From assembly GCF_036227325.1 (NCBI RefSeq), contig NZ_CP109467.1:3286001-3350000 (forward strand): DNA of 64,000 bases. Reading direction: 5' to 3'. Made by a program: the position numbers and the translations under genes. This document shows positions 1 to 9,446 of this stretch, one piece after another. Within the stretch, counting starts at the first letter, position 1, and each line of letters opens with the position of its first letter. This DNA comes from Streptomyces sp. NBC_01465. Lineage in GTDB: Bacteria > Actinomycetota > Actinomycetes > Streptomycetales > Streptomycetaceae. The notes under the pieces are model-generated. The model made no database searches and had not been told where the DNA came from. It saw only the letters and a list, made by a program, of their open reading frames with translations.

Positions 1-1468
1 CGAGGTGCCGGGCCCCTTCGTGCGAGGCCGCGTACACGACCTCGGCCCGCAGATAGTCGTCGGCGCCGCCCAGCGGATCCGCCAGCGACGGATCCCCCGC
101 GATCAGCTCGAAGACCTCCTCGACCATCGACCCGTACCGATTCAACAGGTGCTCGACGCGCGCCACATGGAGCCCCGTCCGCACCGCGATCCGCGCCCGC
201 GCGTTCCACAGGGCGTTGTATCCCTCGGCTCCCATCAGCGGCACGTTCTCCGTGACGCACTCGGCGACCCGCTGGTCCAGCGCGTGCACGGCCTCGTCCA
301 CCGCGTCCTTCGCCATCACCCGGTACGTCGTGTACTTGCCGCCCGCCACCACCACGAGCCCCGGCACGGGATGCGCCACCGTGTGCTCCCGCGAGAGCTT
401 GCTCGTGGCATCGGACTCCCCGGCCAGCAGCGGCCGCAGCCCCGCGTACACCCCCTGCACGTCGTCCCGCGTCAGCGGCACCGCAAGCACCGAGTTCACA
501 TGCTCAAGCAGATAGTCGATGTCCGCACTCGACGCCGCCGGATGCGCCTTGTCCAGGTCCCAGTCCGTGTCGGTCGTCCCCACGATCCAGTGCCGGCCCC
601 AGGGGATCACGAACAGAACGGACTTCTCCGTCCGCAGGATCAGCCCGGTCGTCGAGTGGATCCGGTCCTTCGGCACCACCAGATGAATGCCCTTGGACGC
701 CCGCACATGGAACTGCCCGCGCTCCCCGATCAGCGCCTGAGTGTCGTCCGTCCACACCCCGGTCGCGTTCACGACCTGCTTGGCCCGGATCTCGTACTCC
801 CCGCCCGCCTCCACGTCCTTCACCCGGGCCCCCACGACCCGCTCGCCCTCCCGCAGGAACCCGATCACCCGCGCCCGGTTCGCCACATGGGCCCCGTAGC
901 TCGCCGCCGTCCGCACCAGCGTCGCCACATAGCGCGCGTCGTCCATCTGCGCGTCGTAGTACTGCAACGCCCCGACCAGGGCGTCCTTCTTCAGCGCGGG
1001 AGCCACCCGCAGCGCGTGCTTGCGCGTCAGATGCCGGTGCGCGGGAAGTCCGCGCCCGTGCCCCGAGGAGACCGACATGGCGTCGTACAGCGCCACCCCG
1101 CTCCCCGCATACCACCGCTCCCAGCCCTTGTGCTGGAGCGGATAGAGGAACGCCACCGGCTTCACCAGATGCGGGGCCAGCCGCTCGAGCAGCAGCCCCC
1201 GCTCCTTCAGCGCCTCCCGTACGAGCGCGAAGTCCAGCATCTCCAGATAGCGCAGCCCGCCGTGGATCAGCTTGCTCGACCGGCTGGACGTCCCCGACGC
1301 CCAGTCCCGCGCCTCCACGAGCCCCGTCGAGAGCCCCCGGGTCACCGCATCCAGCGCCGTCCCCGCGCCCACCACTCCCGCGCCGACGACCAGCACGTCC
1401 AGTTCCCGCTCGGCCATCCCGGCGAGCGCAGCCGCGCGCTCCTCGGGTCCCAGTGTCGCTGTCCTCAC
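1..1468 (-). CDS. glpD: Glycerol-3-phosphate dehydrogenase, 3' end outside window
   Basis: FAD enzyme that oxidises sn-glycerol-3-phosphate to dihydroxyacetone phosphate at the membrane during glycerol use. The complement reads through 489 codons without a stop and runs off the window at its C-terminus. The FAD-binding motif VVGAGVVGAGTALD is near residues 25-38, followed by the family motif SSRSSKLIHGGLRYLE near 62-77 and a later KGIHLVVPKDR segment. I chose the GTG at 1468 because GGAGG lies 5 nt upstream of it. The adjacent upstream DNA holds an 11-bp tandem repeat that may be an operator. The family call is firm; the missing C-terminal domain cannot be judged. Confidence 0.93.
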   Translation of the reverse strand, partial: MRTATLGPEERAAALAGMAERELDVLVVGAGVVGAGTALDAVTRGLSTGLVEARDWASGTSSRSSKLIHGGLRYLEMLDFALVREALKERGLLLERLAPHLVKPVAFLYPLQHKGWERWYAGSGVALYDAMSVSSGHGRGLPAHRHLTRKHALRVAPALKKDALVGALQYYDAQMDDARYVATLVRTAASYGAHVANRARVIGFLREGERVVGARVKDVEAGGEYEIRAKQVVNATGVWTDDTQALIGERGQFHVRASKGIHLVVPKDRIHSTTGLILRTEKSVLFVIPWGRHWIVGTTDTDWDLDKAHPAASSADIDYLLEHVNSVLAVPLTRDDVQGVYAGLRPLLAGESDATSKLSREHTVAHPVPGLVVVAGGKYTTYRVMAKDAVDEAVHALDQRVAECVTENVPLMGAEGYNALWNARARIAVRTGLHVARVEHLLNRYGSMVEEVFELIAGDPSLADPLGGADDYLRAEVVYAASHEGARHL

Positions 1469-1513
1469 TGCTGCCTCCCGTAGATCGGGGTGGTCCGGCT
1501 CAGGTCACTTCTC

Positions 1514-1535
1514 AGTGCATCGCGAGTGCATCGCG
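1514..1535. repeat. Two perfect 11-bp tandem repeats upstream of glpD
   Basis: AGTGCATCGCG occurs twice head to tail, at 1514-1524 and 1525-1535, about 45 bp upstream of the glpD GTG. Spacing of one helical turn puts both copies on the same DNA face. It could bind a regulator of glpD, but no regulator gene is next to it. Confidence 0.4.
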
Positions 1536-1721
1536 CTTCCGTACATCCACGATTCTGTCCGTACCCACCGACATCGGCCACCGCCTGTGGATAACACTCG
1601 GACACCCCAGACCGGCCCAATCCCGCATATCGGTCATATTTACTCCTAACCTGACATAGCGATGTCCACAGGGGTTGCGCGACGACCCCGCTCCGGCTAT
1701 TGGGAAGGACGGCCCACCGCC

Positions 1722-2957
1722 ATGCCCGCAGATCTCGCCGTCATCGGACTCGGTCACCTCGGTCTCCCCCTCGCCCAGGCCGCCGTAGCGACCGGCATCG
1801 ACACCATCGGCTACGACACCGATCCACACCGCCTCGCGGGGCTCGCCGCCGACCGCACCCACCACGCGGACATCCGCCGCCTCCTCTCCGGCGGCTTCCG
1901 CCCCATCACCGATCCGGCCGAACTGGGCCGAGTGCGTACCGCCGTCATCTGCGCCCCCACCCCCCTGGGCGCCGACCGCGCCCTCGACCTGACCGATGTC
2001 GCCGACGCCGCCCGCGCGCTGGCCGCCCGGCTGCGCCCGCACACCACCGTCATCCTCGAATCCCCCGTCTACCCGGGCACCACCGAGGAATTCCTCCGCC
2101 CCCTCCTCGAAGAGGGCTCGGGCCTGCGCGCCGGCCGCGACTTCCACCTGGCCTACTCCCCCACCCGCCAGGACCCCGGCAGCCGCGCGCACACGTACGC
2201 ATCGACACCCAAGGTCATCGGCGGCCTCACCCCCGCCTGCACCGAGTCGGCCGCCGCCTTCTACGGCCGCCTGACCGACAAGGTCGTCCGCGCCCGCGGT
2301 CTGCGCGAGGCCGAGATGACCAAGCTCCTCGAATCGAACTACCGCCACGTCAACATCGCCCTGGTCAACGAGATGGCCGTCCTCTGCCACGAGATGGGCG
2401 TCGACCTCTGGGACGTCATCCGCTGCGCCGAGACCAAGCCCTTCGGCTTCCAGCCGTTCCGCCCCGGCCCCGGCGTCGGCGGCCACGGCGTCCCCATGGA
2501 CCCCTCGTACCGCCCGCCCACCGGCGGCGGCGCACTGCGCATGGTCGGCCTGGCCCAGGACATCAACAACCGCATGCCGCAGTACGCCGTCCAGCGCTGC
2601 GCCACCCTCCTCAACGAGCACGGCAAATCCGCCCGCGGCGCCCGCGTCCTGCTCCTCGGCGTCACCTACAAGCCGGACCTCGCCGACCAGGAGGGCTCCG
2701 CCGCCCCCGAGATCGCCCGCCGCCTGATGGACCTCGGCGCCTCCGTCAGCTACCACGACCCGCACGTCCCCGACTGGCGCGTCCACACCGTCCCGGTCCC
2801 CCGCGCGGACTCCCTCTACGAGGCCGCGGCGGCGGCCGACCTGACCGTCCTGCTGCAGAACCACCGCACGTACGACCTGCAGGGCCTCTCGGTCAAGGCC
2901 CAGCTCCTCCTGGACACCAGAGGAGCCTCCCCGGCCGGGGCAGCGCACCGGCTCTGA
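1722..2957 (+). CDS. UDP-glucose/GDP-mannose dehydrogenase family protein lacking the catalytic Cys
   Basis: A 411-residue nucleotide-sugar dehydrogenase. These enzymes normally oxidise a UDP- or GDP-hexose twice to the uronic acid. The NAD-binding start (AVIGLGHLGLPLAQA) is at the N-terminus. The central helix motif with the conserved Lys (EMTKLLESNYRHVNIALVNE) is intact, and the C-terminal domain LLLGVTYKPDLAD is present. The active-site motif, usually GGxC(I/V)PxD, reads GGHGVPMDP, so the thiol nucleophile is Gly256 here. An upstream ATG at 1662 is in frame, but the ATG at 1722 begins right at the Rossmann strand and has GGAAGG about 13 nt before it. It stands alone between divergent glpD and the small membrane genes. 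Substrate unknown; it may do only a single oxidation or a different reaction. Confidence 0.85.
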   Translation: MPADLAVIGLGHLGLPLAQAAVATGIDTIGYDTDPHRLAGLAADRTHHADIRRLLSGGFRPITDPAELGRVRTAVICAPTPLGADRALDLTDVADAARALAARLRPHTTVILESPVYPGTTEEFLRPLLEEGSGLRAGRDFHLAYSPTRQDPGSRAHTYASTPKVIGGLTPACTESAAAFYGRLTDKVVRARGLREAEMTKLLESNYRHVNIALVNEMAVLCHEMGVDLWDVIRCAETKPFGFQPFRPGPGVGGHGVPMDPSYRPPTGGGALRMVGLAQDINNRMPQYAVQRCATLLNEHGKSARGARVLLLGVTYKPDLADQEGSAAPEIARRLMDLGASVSYHDPHVPDWRVHTVPVPRADSLYEAAAAADLTVLLQNHRTYDLQGLSVKAQLLLDTRGASPAGAAHRL

Positions 2958-3021
2958 CCCCTGCTACTCTGCGGCGTTCACATCTCGCACACACGTGCGT
3001 TTACGTCCCAGGGGGATCTCC

Positions 3022-3528
3022 ATGAGCCAGCCGACGCCGCCACCGTCCCAACCGTCCGAGCCGCAGCAGGGCGCCTTCGGCTTCCCTGCCGCCCCGGTCC
3101 CCGCACCTGCCCCGGCACCCCGCCCCACCAACTTCGCGGGCGGTGTCCTCGCCGCGTTCGCCGTGGCGGTGTTCGGCGCGATCCTGTACGGCATCATCGC
3201 GAACGCCATCGACCGCGAAATCGGCTACGCGGCCGTCGGCCTCGGCTTCCTCGTCGGCCTCACCGCCTGCAAGGTCGGCGGACGCAGCGTCTGGCTGTTC
3301 GTCTGGGCCGCCGTGTTCTCCCTGGCCGGCACGTACTTCGGACAGCTCGTGGCCGTCGCACTGGCCCTCTCCGACATCACGGGCGCCCCGTCGGTGACGG
3401 ACATCTTCCTCTCTCACTTCGGCGTCCTCAACGACGCCTGGGGCGAGGTCCTGAGCGCGATGCGCTTCGTCTTCATCGCCCTCGGCGCGGTCGGCGCGTA
3501 CGCCGGCGCCAAGAAGGCCAACGGCTGA
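3022..3528 (+). CDS. Proline-rich small membrane protein, first of a tandem pair
   Basis: A 168-residue protein of unknown function. It has a cytoplasm-like N-terminus rich in Pro, Gln and Ser (MSQPTPPPSQPSEPQQG), then about four hydrophobic segments between residue 40 and the C-terminus. The ATG at 3022 follows GGGGGATCT, so I prefer it to an in-frame start at 2995. The next gene has the same plan (MSQP start, Pro/Gln-rich head, four membrane segments), so the two are probably an old duplication. No catalytic motif is visible. Confidence 0.75.
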   Translation: MSQPTPPPSQPSEPQQGAFGFPAAPVPAPAPAPRPTNFAGGVLAAFAVAVFGAILYGIIANAIDREIGYAAVGLGFLVGLTACKVGGRSVWLFVWAAVFSLAGTYFGQLVAVALALSDITGAPSVTDIFLSHFGVLNDAWGEVLSAMRFVFIALGAVGAYAGAKKANG

Positions 3529-3543
3529 CCCGCACCACCACAC

Positions 3544-3575
3544 AGGGCCCGCAACGCACCCGCGTCGCGGGCCCT
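3544..3575 (+). terminator. Hairpin after first membrane protein gene
   Basis: AGGGCCCGC at 3544-3552 pairs perfectly with GCGGGCCCT at 3567-3575. An inner ACGC/GCGT helix lies in the 14-nt loop. It lies 16 nt after the stop codon. There is no U-tract, as is usual for Streptomyces terminators. Confidence 0.6.
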
Positions 3576-3658
3576 TCGCCGTGCCCGCGGACTGCCGCCC
3601 CCACAGCCCCCGTTGATAGCTTGGCTCCTCACCACTACCTGTCCTCGGGGGATACGCC

Positions 3659-4330
3659 ATGAGCCAGCCCTGGCAGCAGCCGCAGCAGCCGCCCCAGCCC
3701 AACCCCAACAACCCCTACCTCCAGGCCCCCGCCCAGCCGTCCGCACCGCCCCAGATGCCCCCGGCCCCGCCGCAGGGCTACCCGCAGCAGCCGATGCAGC
3801 CGGGCTTCCCCCAGCAACAGCAGCCCTACCCCGGCGGCTTCCCCCAGCAGCTGCCGTACCCCGGAGGCCCCCAGCAGCCCCGCTCCGGCAGCCCCGTGGG
3901 CGCCGTCTTCCTCGGCCTGCTGGTCTCCTTCGTCCTCGCGGCGATCTACGCGGGCATCTGGTTCGCCACGTACAAGGACATGGATTCGGACAGCGCCGTC
4001 CGGGGCCTCTACTTCGGGCACGCCGTCATCAACGGCGCACTCACCGGCCTGATCGTCGGCATGGTGGCAGGCCGGAGCAACGGCGCCCACGTCGGCGCCG
4101 GGATCATCGCCGCGCTCGGTGCCTTCTTCGGCTTCGCCAACGGGTACGTGTGCATCTTGTTCGACCAGCCCAACGGGGACTTCATCCTCAAACACACCCC
4201 CCTCCTCCCGGCCAAGGCCTGGTGGGCGACCGGCGGAGAGGTCAGCGACCACCTGCTCTCCGTCCTCGGTGTCCTGCTCGCCGGAGGAATCGCCTGGGGC
4301 CTGGCCGCCGCCGTGGGCCGTCGCCGCTGA
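3659..4330 (+). CDS. Pro/Gln-rich membrane protein, second of a tandem pair
   Basis: A 223-residue protein with roughly 75 residues of Pro/Gln-rich low-complexity head (MSQPWQQPQQPPQPNPNNP onward), then four hydrophobic segments (for example AVFLGLLVSFVLAAIYAGIW) ending in a short basic tail GRRR. The ATG at 3659 is preceded by CGGGGGATACGCC. It shares its layout with the gene just upstream. Such heads are often binding platforms or wall-facing disordered segments, but the function is unknown. A strong bidirectional terminator separates it from guaB3. Confidence 0.75.
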   Translation: MSQPWQQPQQPPQPNPNNPYLQAPAQPSAPPQMPPAPPQGYPQQPMQPGFPQQQQPYPGGFPQQLPYPGGPQQPRSGSPVGAVFLGLLVSFVLAAIYAGIWFATYKDMDSDSAVRGLYFGHAVINGALTGLIVGMVAGRSNGAHVGAGIIAALGAFFGFANGYVCILFDQPNGDFILKHTPLLPAKAWWATGGEVSDHLLSVLGVLLAGGIAWGLAAAVGRRR

Positions 4331-4337
4331 TCGCACG

Positions 4338-4373
4338 ACGAAGGGCCCGCACCACAAGGTGCGGGCCCTTCGT
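4338..4373. terminator. Bidirectional terminator between membrane gene and guaB3
   Basis: A perfect 16-bp stem (ACGAAGGGCCCGCACC and its complement) closes a 4-nt loop ACAA. It sits between two converging genes and can serve both. Confidence 0.9.
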
Positions 4374-4387
4374 CTACCCCTGAAACA

Positions 4388-5515
4388 TCAGCGCTTGTGC
4401 TGCGCGTCCGCCACCGTCACCTCGACGCGCTGGAACTCCTTGAGCTCGCTGTAGCCCGTCGTCGCCATCGAGCGCCGCAGCGCGCCGAAGAAGTTCATCG
4501 ACCCGTCCGGCGTGTGCGAGGGACCGGTCAGGATCTCCTCGGTCGTGCCGACGATGCCCAGGTCCACGAGCTTTCCGCGCGGTACGTCCTCGTGCACGGC
4601 CTCCATGCCCCAGTGGTGACCCTTGCCGGGCGCATCCGTGGCACGGGCCAGCGGGGAGCCGATCATCACCGAGTCGGCACCGCAGGCGATCGCCTTCGGC
4701 AGGTCGCCGGACCAGCCGACGCCACCGTCCGCGATGACGTGCACGTACCGGCCGCCGGACTCGTCCATGTAGTCACGGCGCGCGGCGGCCACATCGGCCA
4801 CGGCGGTCGCCATCGGGACCTGGATACCGAGCACGTTACGCGTCGTGTGCGCGGCCCCGCCGCCGAAGCCGACCAGCACACCGGCCGCGCCCGTACGCAT
4901 CAGGTGCAGGGCGGCGGTGTAGGTCGCGCACCCGCCCACGATGACCGGAACGTCCAGCTCGTAGATGAACTGCTTCAGATTCAGCGGCTCGGCAGCACCC
5001 GAGACGTGCTCGGCCGAAACAGTGGTCCCACGGATCACAAAAATGTCCACGCCGGCGTCCACGACGGCCTTGGAGAACTGCGCGGTGCGCTGCGGGGAGA
5101 GCGCGGCGGCGGTGACCACACCCGAGTCGCGCACCTCCTTGATGCGCTGCCCGATCAGCTCTTCCTTGATCGGGGCGGCGTAGAGCTCCTGGAGGCGACG
5201 GGTCGCGTTCGCCTCGTCGAGCTCGTCGGCGATCTCGTCGAGCAGCGGCTGCGGGTCCTCGTACCGGGTCCACAGGCCCTCGAGGTTCAGTACGCCGAGG
5301 CCGCCCATCTCGCCGATGCGGATCGCCGTCTGCGGTGAGACGACCGAGTCCATCGGGGCCGCCAGGAACGGAAGCTCGAAGCGGTAGGCGTCGATCTGCC
5401 AGGCGATCGAGACCTCCTTCGGGTCCCGGGTGCGCCGGCTCGGCACGATGGCGATGTCGTCGAACGCGTACGCCCTGCGGCCGCGCTTGCCGCGCCCGAT
5501 CTCGATCTCAGTCAC
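4388..5515 (-). CDS. guaB3: GuaB3-family IMP dehydrogenase-like / GMP reductase-type protein
   Basis: A 375-residue TIM-barrel protein of the IMPDH/GMPR superfamily without CBS domains. The N-terminus (AYAFDDIAIVPSRRTRDP) and the phosphate-binding segment HVIADGGVGWSGDLPKA are typical of the actinobacterial GuaB3 group. The loop that carries the catalytic Cys in true IMPDH is replaced by FVIRGTTVSAEHVSG, as in other GuaB3 proteins. It therefore probably does not make XMP; GMP reductase activity has been proposed for this group. The ATG at 5515 is the only sensible start. It lies downstream of guaB, separated from it by a hairpin. Confidence 0.9.
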   Translation of the reverse strand: MTEIEIGRGKRGRRAYAFDDIAIVPSRRTRDPKEVSIAWQIDAYRFELPFLAAPMDSVVSPQTAIRIGEMGGLGVLNLEGLWTRYEDPQPLLDEIADELDEANATRRLQELYAAPIKEELIGQRIKEVRDSGVVTAAALSPQRTAQFSKAVVDAGVDIFVIRGTTVSAEHVSGAAEPLNLKQFIYELDVPVIVGGCATYTAALHLMRTGAAGVLVGFGGGAAHTTRNVLGIQVPMATAVADVAAARRDYMDESGGRYVHVIADGGVGWSGDLPKAIACGADSVMIGSPLARATDAPGKGHHWGMEAVHEDVPRGKLVDLGIVGTTEEILTGPSHTPDGSMNFFGALRRSMATTGYSELKEFQRVEVTVADAQHKR

Positions 5516-5567
5516 GATGTGTGGCCTTTCCCTCTACGTCTGCCGTTCCAGTATCCCCGACACGCGC

Positions 5568-5605
5568 GCGGAAGCCCGCGGGCCGTCCGGCCTGCGGGCT
5601 TCCGC
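5568..5605 (-). terminator. Hairpin between guaB and guaB3
   Basis: GCGGAAGCCCGC at 5568-5579 pairs with GCGGGCTTCCGC at 5594-5605, a 12-bp perfect stem. The 14-nt loop itself contains GGCC/GGCC. It lies just past the guaB stop in the direction of transcription. It may end or attenuate guaB transcripts before guaB3. Confidence 0.65.
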
Positions 5606-5633
5606 ATACGTCCTGCTACGTCACTGCCTGCTG

Positions 5634-7178
<1,545 letters not shown>

Positions 7179-7239
7179 CTAACGGGCTCCGGGGGTGTCA
7201 CATTCCACGATCAAGATCACGGACGGATTCTGGAGCTTC

Positions 7240-7917
7240 CTACTGCTCCGCCAGGGCCCTCAGCCGGCTGAGGGCCCGGTGCTGTGCGACCCGCACCGCG
7301 CCCGGGGACATGCCCAGCATCTGTCCGGTCTCCTCCGCGGTCAGACCGACAGCGACCCGCAGTACCAGCAGTTCGCGCTGGTTGTCGGGAAGGTTGGCGA
7401 GGAGCTTCTTGGCCCACTCCGCGTCGCTGCTGAGCAGCGCCCGCTCCTCGGGTCCCAGGGAATCGTCGGGCCGCTCGGGCATCTCGTCCGAGGGCACCGC
7501 GGTCGATCCCGGGTGGCGCATGGCCGCGCGCTGCAGGTCGGCGACCTTGTGCGTGGCGATCGCGAAGACGAACGCCTCGAAGGGCCGACCGGTGTCCTTG
7601 TAGCGCGGCAGCGCCATCAGCACGGCGACGCAGACCTCCTGCGCCAGGTCCTCCACGAAGTGACGAGCATCACCGGGCAGCCGGCTGAGCCGGGTGCGGC
7701 AGTAGCGCAGCGCGAGGGGGTGGACATGGGCGAGAAGATCATGGGTGGCCCGCTCGTCGCCCTCGACGGCGAGGTGGACAAGGGCACCGATCGGCCCCTG
7801 GGCACCCGCAGCCTCGTCGTCGCGCATCGGATCATGGTGCACGGGCGCGGAACCATCCGCTGCACCGCGTCCGTAGTTGTGCACTGAAGCGTTATGAGCA
7901 GGTGCGCCGGAACTCAT
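7240..7917 (-). CDS. shbA: ECF-type RNA polymerase sigma factor, ShbA/SigD family
   Basis: A 225-residue sigma-70 family protein. Region 2 ([20 protein letters not shown], then [16 protein letters not shown]) and region 4 ([20 protein letters not shown], then [16 protein letters not shown]) are both clear. In Streptomyces griseus the ShbA protein drives transcription of the principal sigma gene hrdB, and the mycobacterial SigD gene lies near guaB2. The guaB/bldM neighbourhood supports this orthology, which I recall rather than computed. I chose the ATG at 7917, which has GGAGGG 8 nt upstream; an ATG at 7827 would also keep all domains but has no ribosome-binding site. Confidence 0.85.
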   Translation of the reverse strand: MSSGAPAHNASVHNYGRGAADGSAPVHHDPMRDDEAAGAQGPIGALVHLAVEGDERATHDLLAHVHPLALRYCRTRLSRLPGDARHFVEDLAQEVCVAVLMALPRYKDTGRPFEAFVFAIATHKVADLQRAAMRHPGSTAVPSDEMPERPDDSLGPEERALLSSDAEWAKKLLANLPDNQRELLVLRVAVGLTAEETGQMLGMSPGAVRVAQHRALSRLRALAEQ

Positions 7918-8069
7918 CTCCTGCGCCCTCCCCTCTCGCTGGCCCTGCTCGCTCGACTCGTCCCCGAGGAACTCCACACCCTCAAGGATGCGGCATCGCG
8001 CGGGAAACGTGGTGTGCGGGCGTCCGCCGTTCCTCCGGAGAGGGACGCCGACCGCCCGCACCAGCGCAT

Positions 8070-8681
8070 TCAGCGCACCAGACCCCAGCGGAAACCGAGC
8101 GCGACGGCGTGCGCGCGGTCCGAGGCGCCCAGCTTCTTGAAGAGCCTGCGCGCGTGGGTCTTGACCGTGTCCTCGGAGAGGAACAGCTCGCGGCCGATCT
8201 CGGCGTTCGAGCGGCCGTGGCTCATGCCTTCGAGCACCTGGATCTCGCGCGCGGTGAGCGTGGGCGCGGCACCCATCTCGGCCGAGCGCAGCCGCCGCGG
8301 GGCGAGCCGCCAGGTCGGGTCGGCGAGCGCCTGGGTGACCGTCGCGCGCAGTTCGGCGCGCGAGGCGTCCTTGTGCAGATAGCCGCGGGCACCGGCGGCG
8401 ACCGCGAGCGCGACCCCGTCGAGGTCCTCCGCGACGGTCAGCATGATGATCCGGGCGCCCGGGTCTGCCGAGAGCAGCCGCCGCACGGTCTCGACGCCGC
8501 CCAGACCGGGCATGCGTACGTCCATCAGAATCAGGTCCGAACGGTCGGCACCCCAGCGGCGGAGGACTTCCTCACCGTTGGCGGCCGTCGTCACACGCTC
8601 GACGCCGGGCACGGTCGCGACCGCGCGGCGGAGCGCCTCTCGGGCAAGCGGGGAGTCGTCGCAGACGAGGACGGATGTCAT
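8070..8681 (-). CDS. bldM: Developmental response regulator BldM
   Basis: A 203-residue NarL/FixJ-type regulator needed for aerial growth and sporulation in Streptomyces. The receiver domain has the acidic pocket Asp8-Asp9 and the phospho-acceptor position Asp54 (LILMDVRM). The LuxR-type HTH is at about residues 140-195 ([20 protein letters not shown]). Length and neighbourhood (whiD divergent, sigma gene downstream) match BldM. From the literature, BldM acts as a homodimer or with WhiI and does not need phosphorylation. It is preceded by a perfect match to the sigma-BldN promoter consensus. Confidence 0.95.
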   Translation of the reverse strand: MTSVLVCDDSPLAREALRRAVATVPGVERVTTAANGEEVLRRWGADRSDLILMDVRMPGLGGVETVRRLLSADPGARIIMLTVAEDLDGVALAVAAGARGYLHKDASRAELRATVTQALADPTWRLAPRRLRSAEMGAAPTLTAREIQVLEGMSHGRSNAEIGRELFLSEDTVKTHARRLFKKLGASDRAHAVALGFRWGLVR

Positions 8682-8816
8682 GACTCTCGTCCTCCGCGGC
8701 TCTCACAGCTACTGCGCGTCACCTTGAGCCTCCAGGCTGAATACAAATCGTCACCTGTGCGGTCGACACCCTCGGACACCTGCCCGAGCGCTTGTTGTTT
8801 CAACCGCCACACACAC

Positions 8817-8844
8817 TCAACGACGGTCACTCGAAAGAGTTACG
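8817..8844 (-). promoter_or_regulatory. Sigma-BldN-type promoter of bldM
   Basis: On the complement the sequence reads CGTAAC, 16 nt, CGTTGA. The -35 is at 8844-8839 and the -10 at 8822-8817. This is the consensus recalled for promoters read by the developmental ECF factor sigma-BldN, whose best known target is bldM. The element lies about 135 bp upstream of the bldM start. Confidence 0.85.
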
Positions 8845-8997
8845 GGTCGGACGGCCGCCTTCGGCACTCTACGTGAGTGGGCGATTGCGGAAGGCAGCAT
8901 CACAAGTCGTCCACATCCAGGGTTGAGCTATGCCCTATTTGGCGGCTTTTCTTCCATTTTGCTGGTGTCTGTGACTAGATTCGCAATGAGTCATATT

Positions 8998-9022
8998 TAC
9001 ATCTACTAACACCGTAGATGTA
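8998..9022. promoter_or_regulatory. 9-bp inverted repeat upstream of whiD
   Basis: TACATCTAC (8998-9006) and GTAGATGTA (9014-9022) form a perfect dyad with a 7-nt spacer, 36 bp before the whiD start. It is AT-rich compared with its surroundings. It may be an operator or an RNA hairpin near the start of the transcript. Confidence 0.55.
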
Positions 9023-9058
9023 CCTCACGGATCTCAGCGGACCTCAAGGGGACAAGCA

Positions 9059-9382
9059 ATGGCAGATTTTTCCCGCCTTCCCGGACCCAACGCCGACCTC
9101 TGGGACTGGCAGCTCCTCGCGGCCTGCCGAGGGGTCGACAGCTCCCTCTTCTTCCACCCGGAGGGCGAACGCGGTGCTGCGCGCAGCGCCCGTGAGAACT
9201 CGGCGAAAGAGGTCTGCATGCGGTGCCCGGTCAGGGCAGAGTGCGCCGCGCACGCGCTTCAGGTGCGCGAGCCGTACGGCGTATGGGGCGGCCTCACCGA
9301 GGACGAGCGCGAGGAGCTCATGGGCCGCGCACGGAACCGGCTGATCTCGGCCGCGGGCGCCACCGGCCCCGGCCAGGCGTAG
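9059..9382 (+). CDS. whiD: WhiB-family iron-sulfur regulator WhiD
   Basis: A 107-residue Wbl protein that holds a [4Fe-4S] cluster and acts with the principal sigma factor in late sporulation. The four cluster ligands are Cys23, Cys53, Cys56 and Cys62 in the pattern C-x29-C-x2-C-x5-C. The beta-turn motif GVWGG is at 74-78, followed by a basic C-terminal stretch (GRARNR). The ATG at 9059 follows AAGGGGACAAGCA. It is divergent from bldM, as in other streptomycetes, and is the WhiB3-type member, not WhiB. Confidence 0.93.
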   Translation: MADFSRLPGPNADLWDWQLLAACRGVDSSLFFHPEGERGAARSARENSAKEVCMRCPVRAECAAHALQVREPYGVWGGLTEDEREELMGRARNRLISAAGATGPGQA

Positions 9383-9418
9383 AAGGCCGGCACGGAAGAC
9401 CGGCGCAGAAACGTTCCT

Positions 9419-9446
9419 GCCGCCCGCCGCGGGCTCAGCGGGCGGC
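9419..9446. terminator. Hairpin between whiD and the LysR gene
   Basis: GCCGCCCGC at 9419-9427 pairs with GCGGGCGGC at 9438-9446 across a 10-nt loop. The stop codon of the converging LysR-type gene lies in the loop, so the structure overlaps its 3' end. Confidence 0.5.

Larger units (their letters stand above)
8682..9058. other. Divergent regulatory region between bldM and whiD
   Basis: This 377-bp gap has no credible gene. It holds the sigma-BldN-like promoter for bldM (8817-8844), two GACAC pentamers at 8765-8769 and 8775-8779 that resemble the WhiA core site, an AT-rich stretch at about 8935-8999, and a 9-bp dyad just before whiD. Confidence 0.7.

Noticed and set aside
5..1483. A 492-codon plus-strand open frame at the left edge
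   Set aside because: It is the antisense of glpD; the complement carries the FAD motif and a ribosome-binding site.
8765..8779. Two GACAC pentamers as WhiA sites upstream of bldM
   Set aside because: Five-base matches are frequent by chance, and I do not recall bldM as a WhiA target, so I only mention them.
8972..8999. TGACTA-16 nt-TATTTA as the whiD promoter
   Set aside because: The boxes are weak and the region is AT-rich enough to give such matches by chance; not claimed as a feature.
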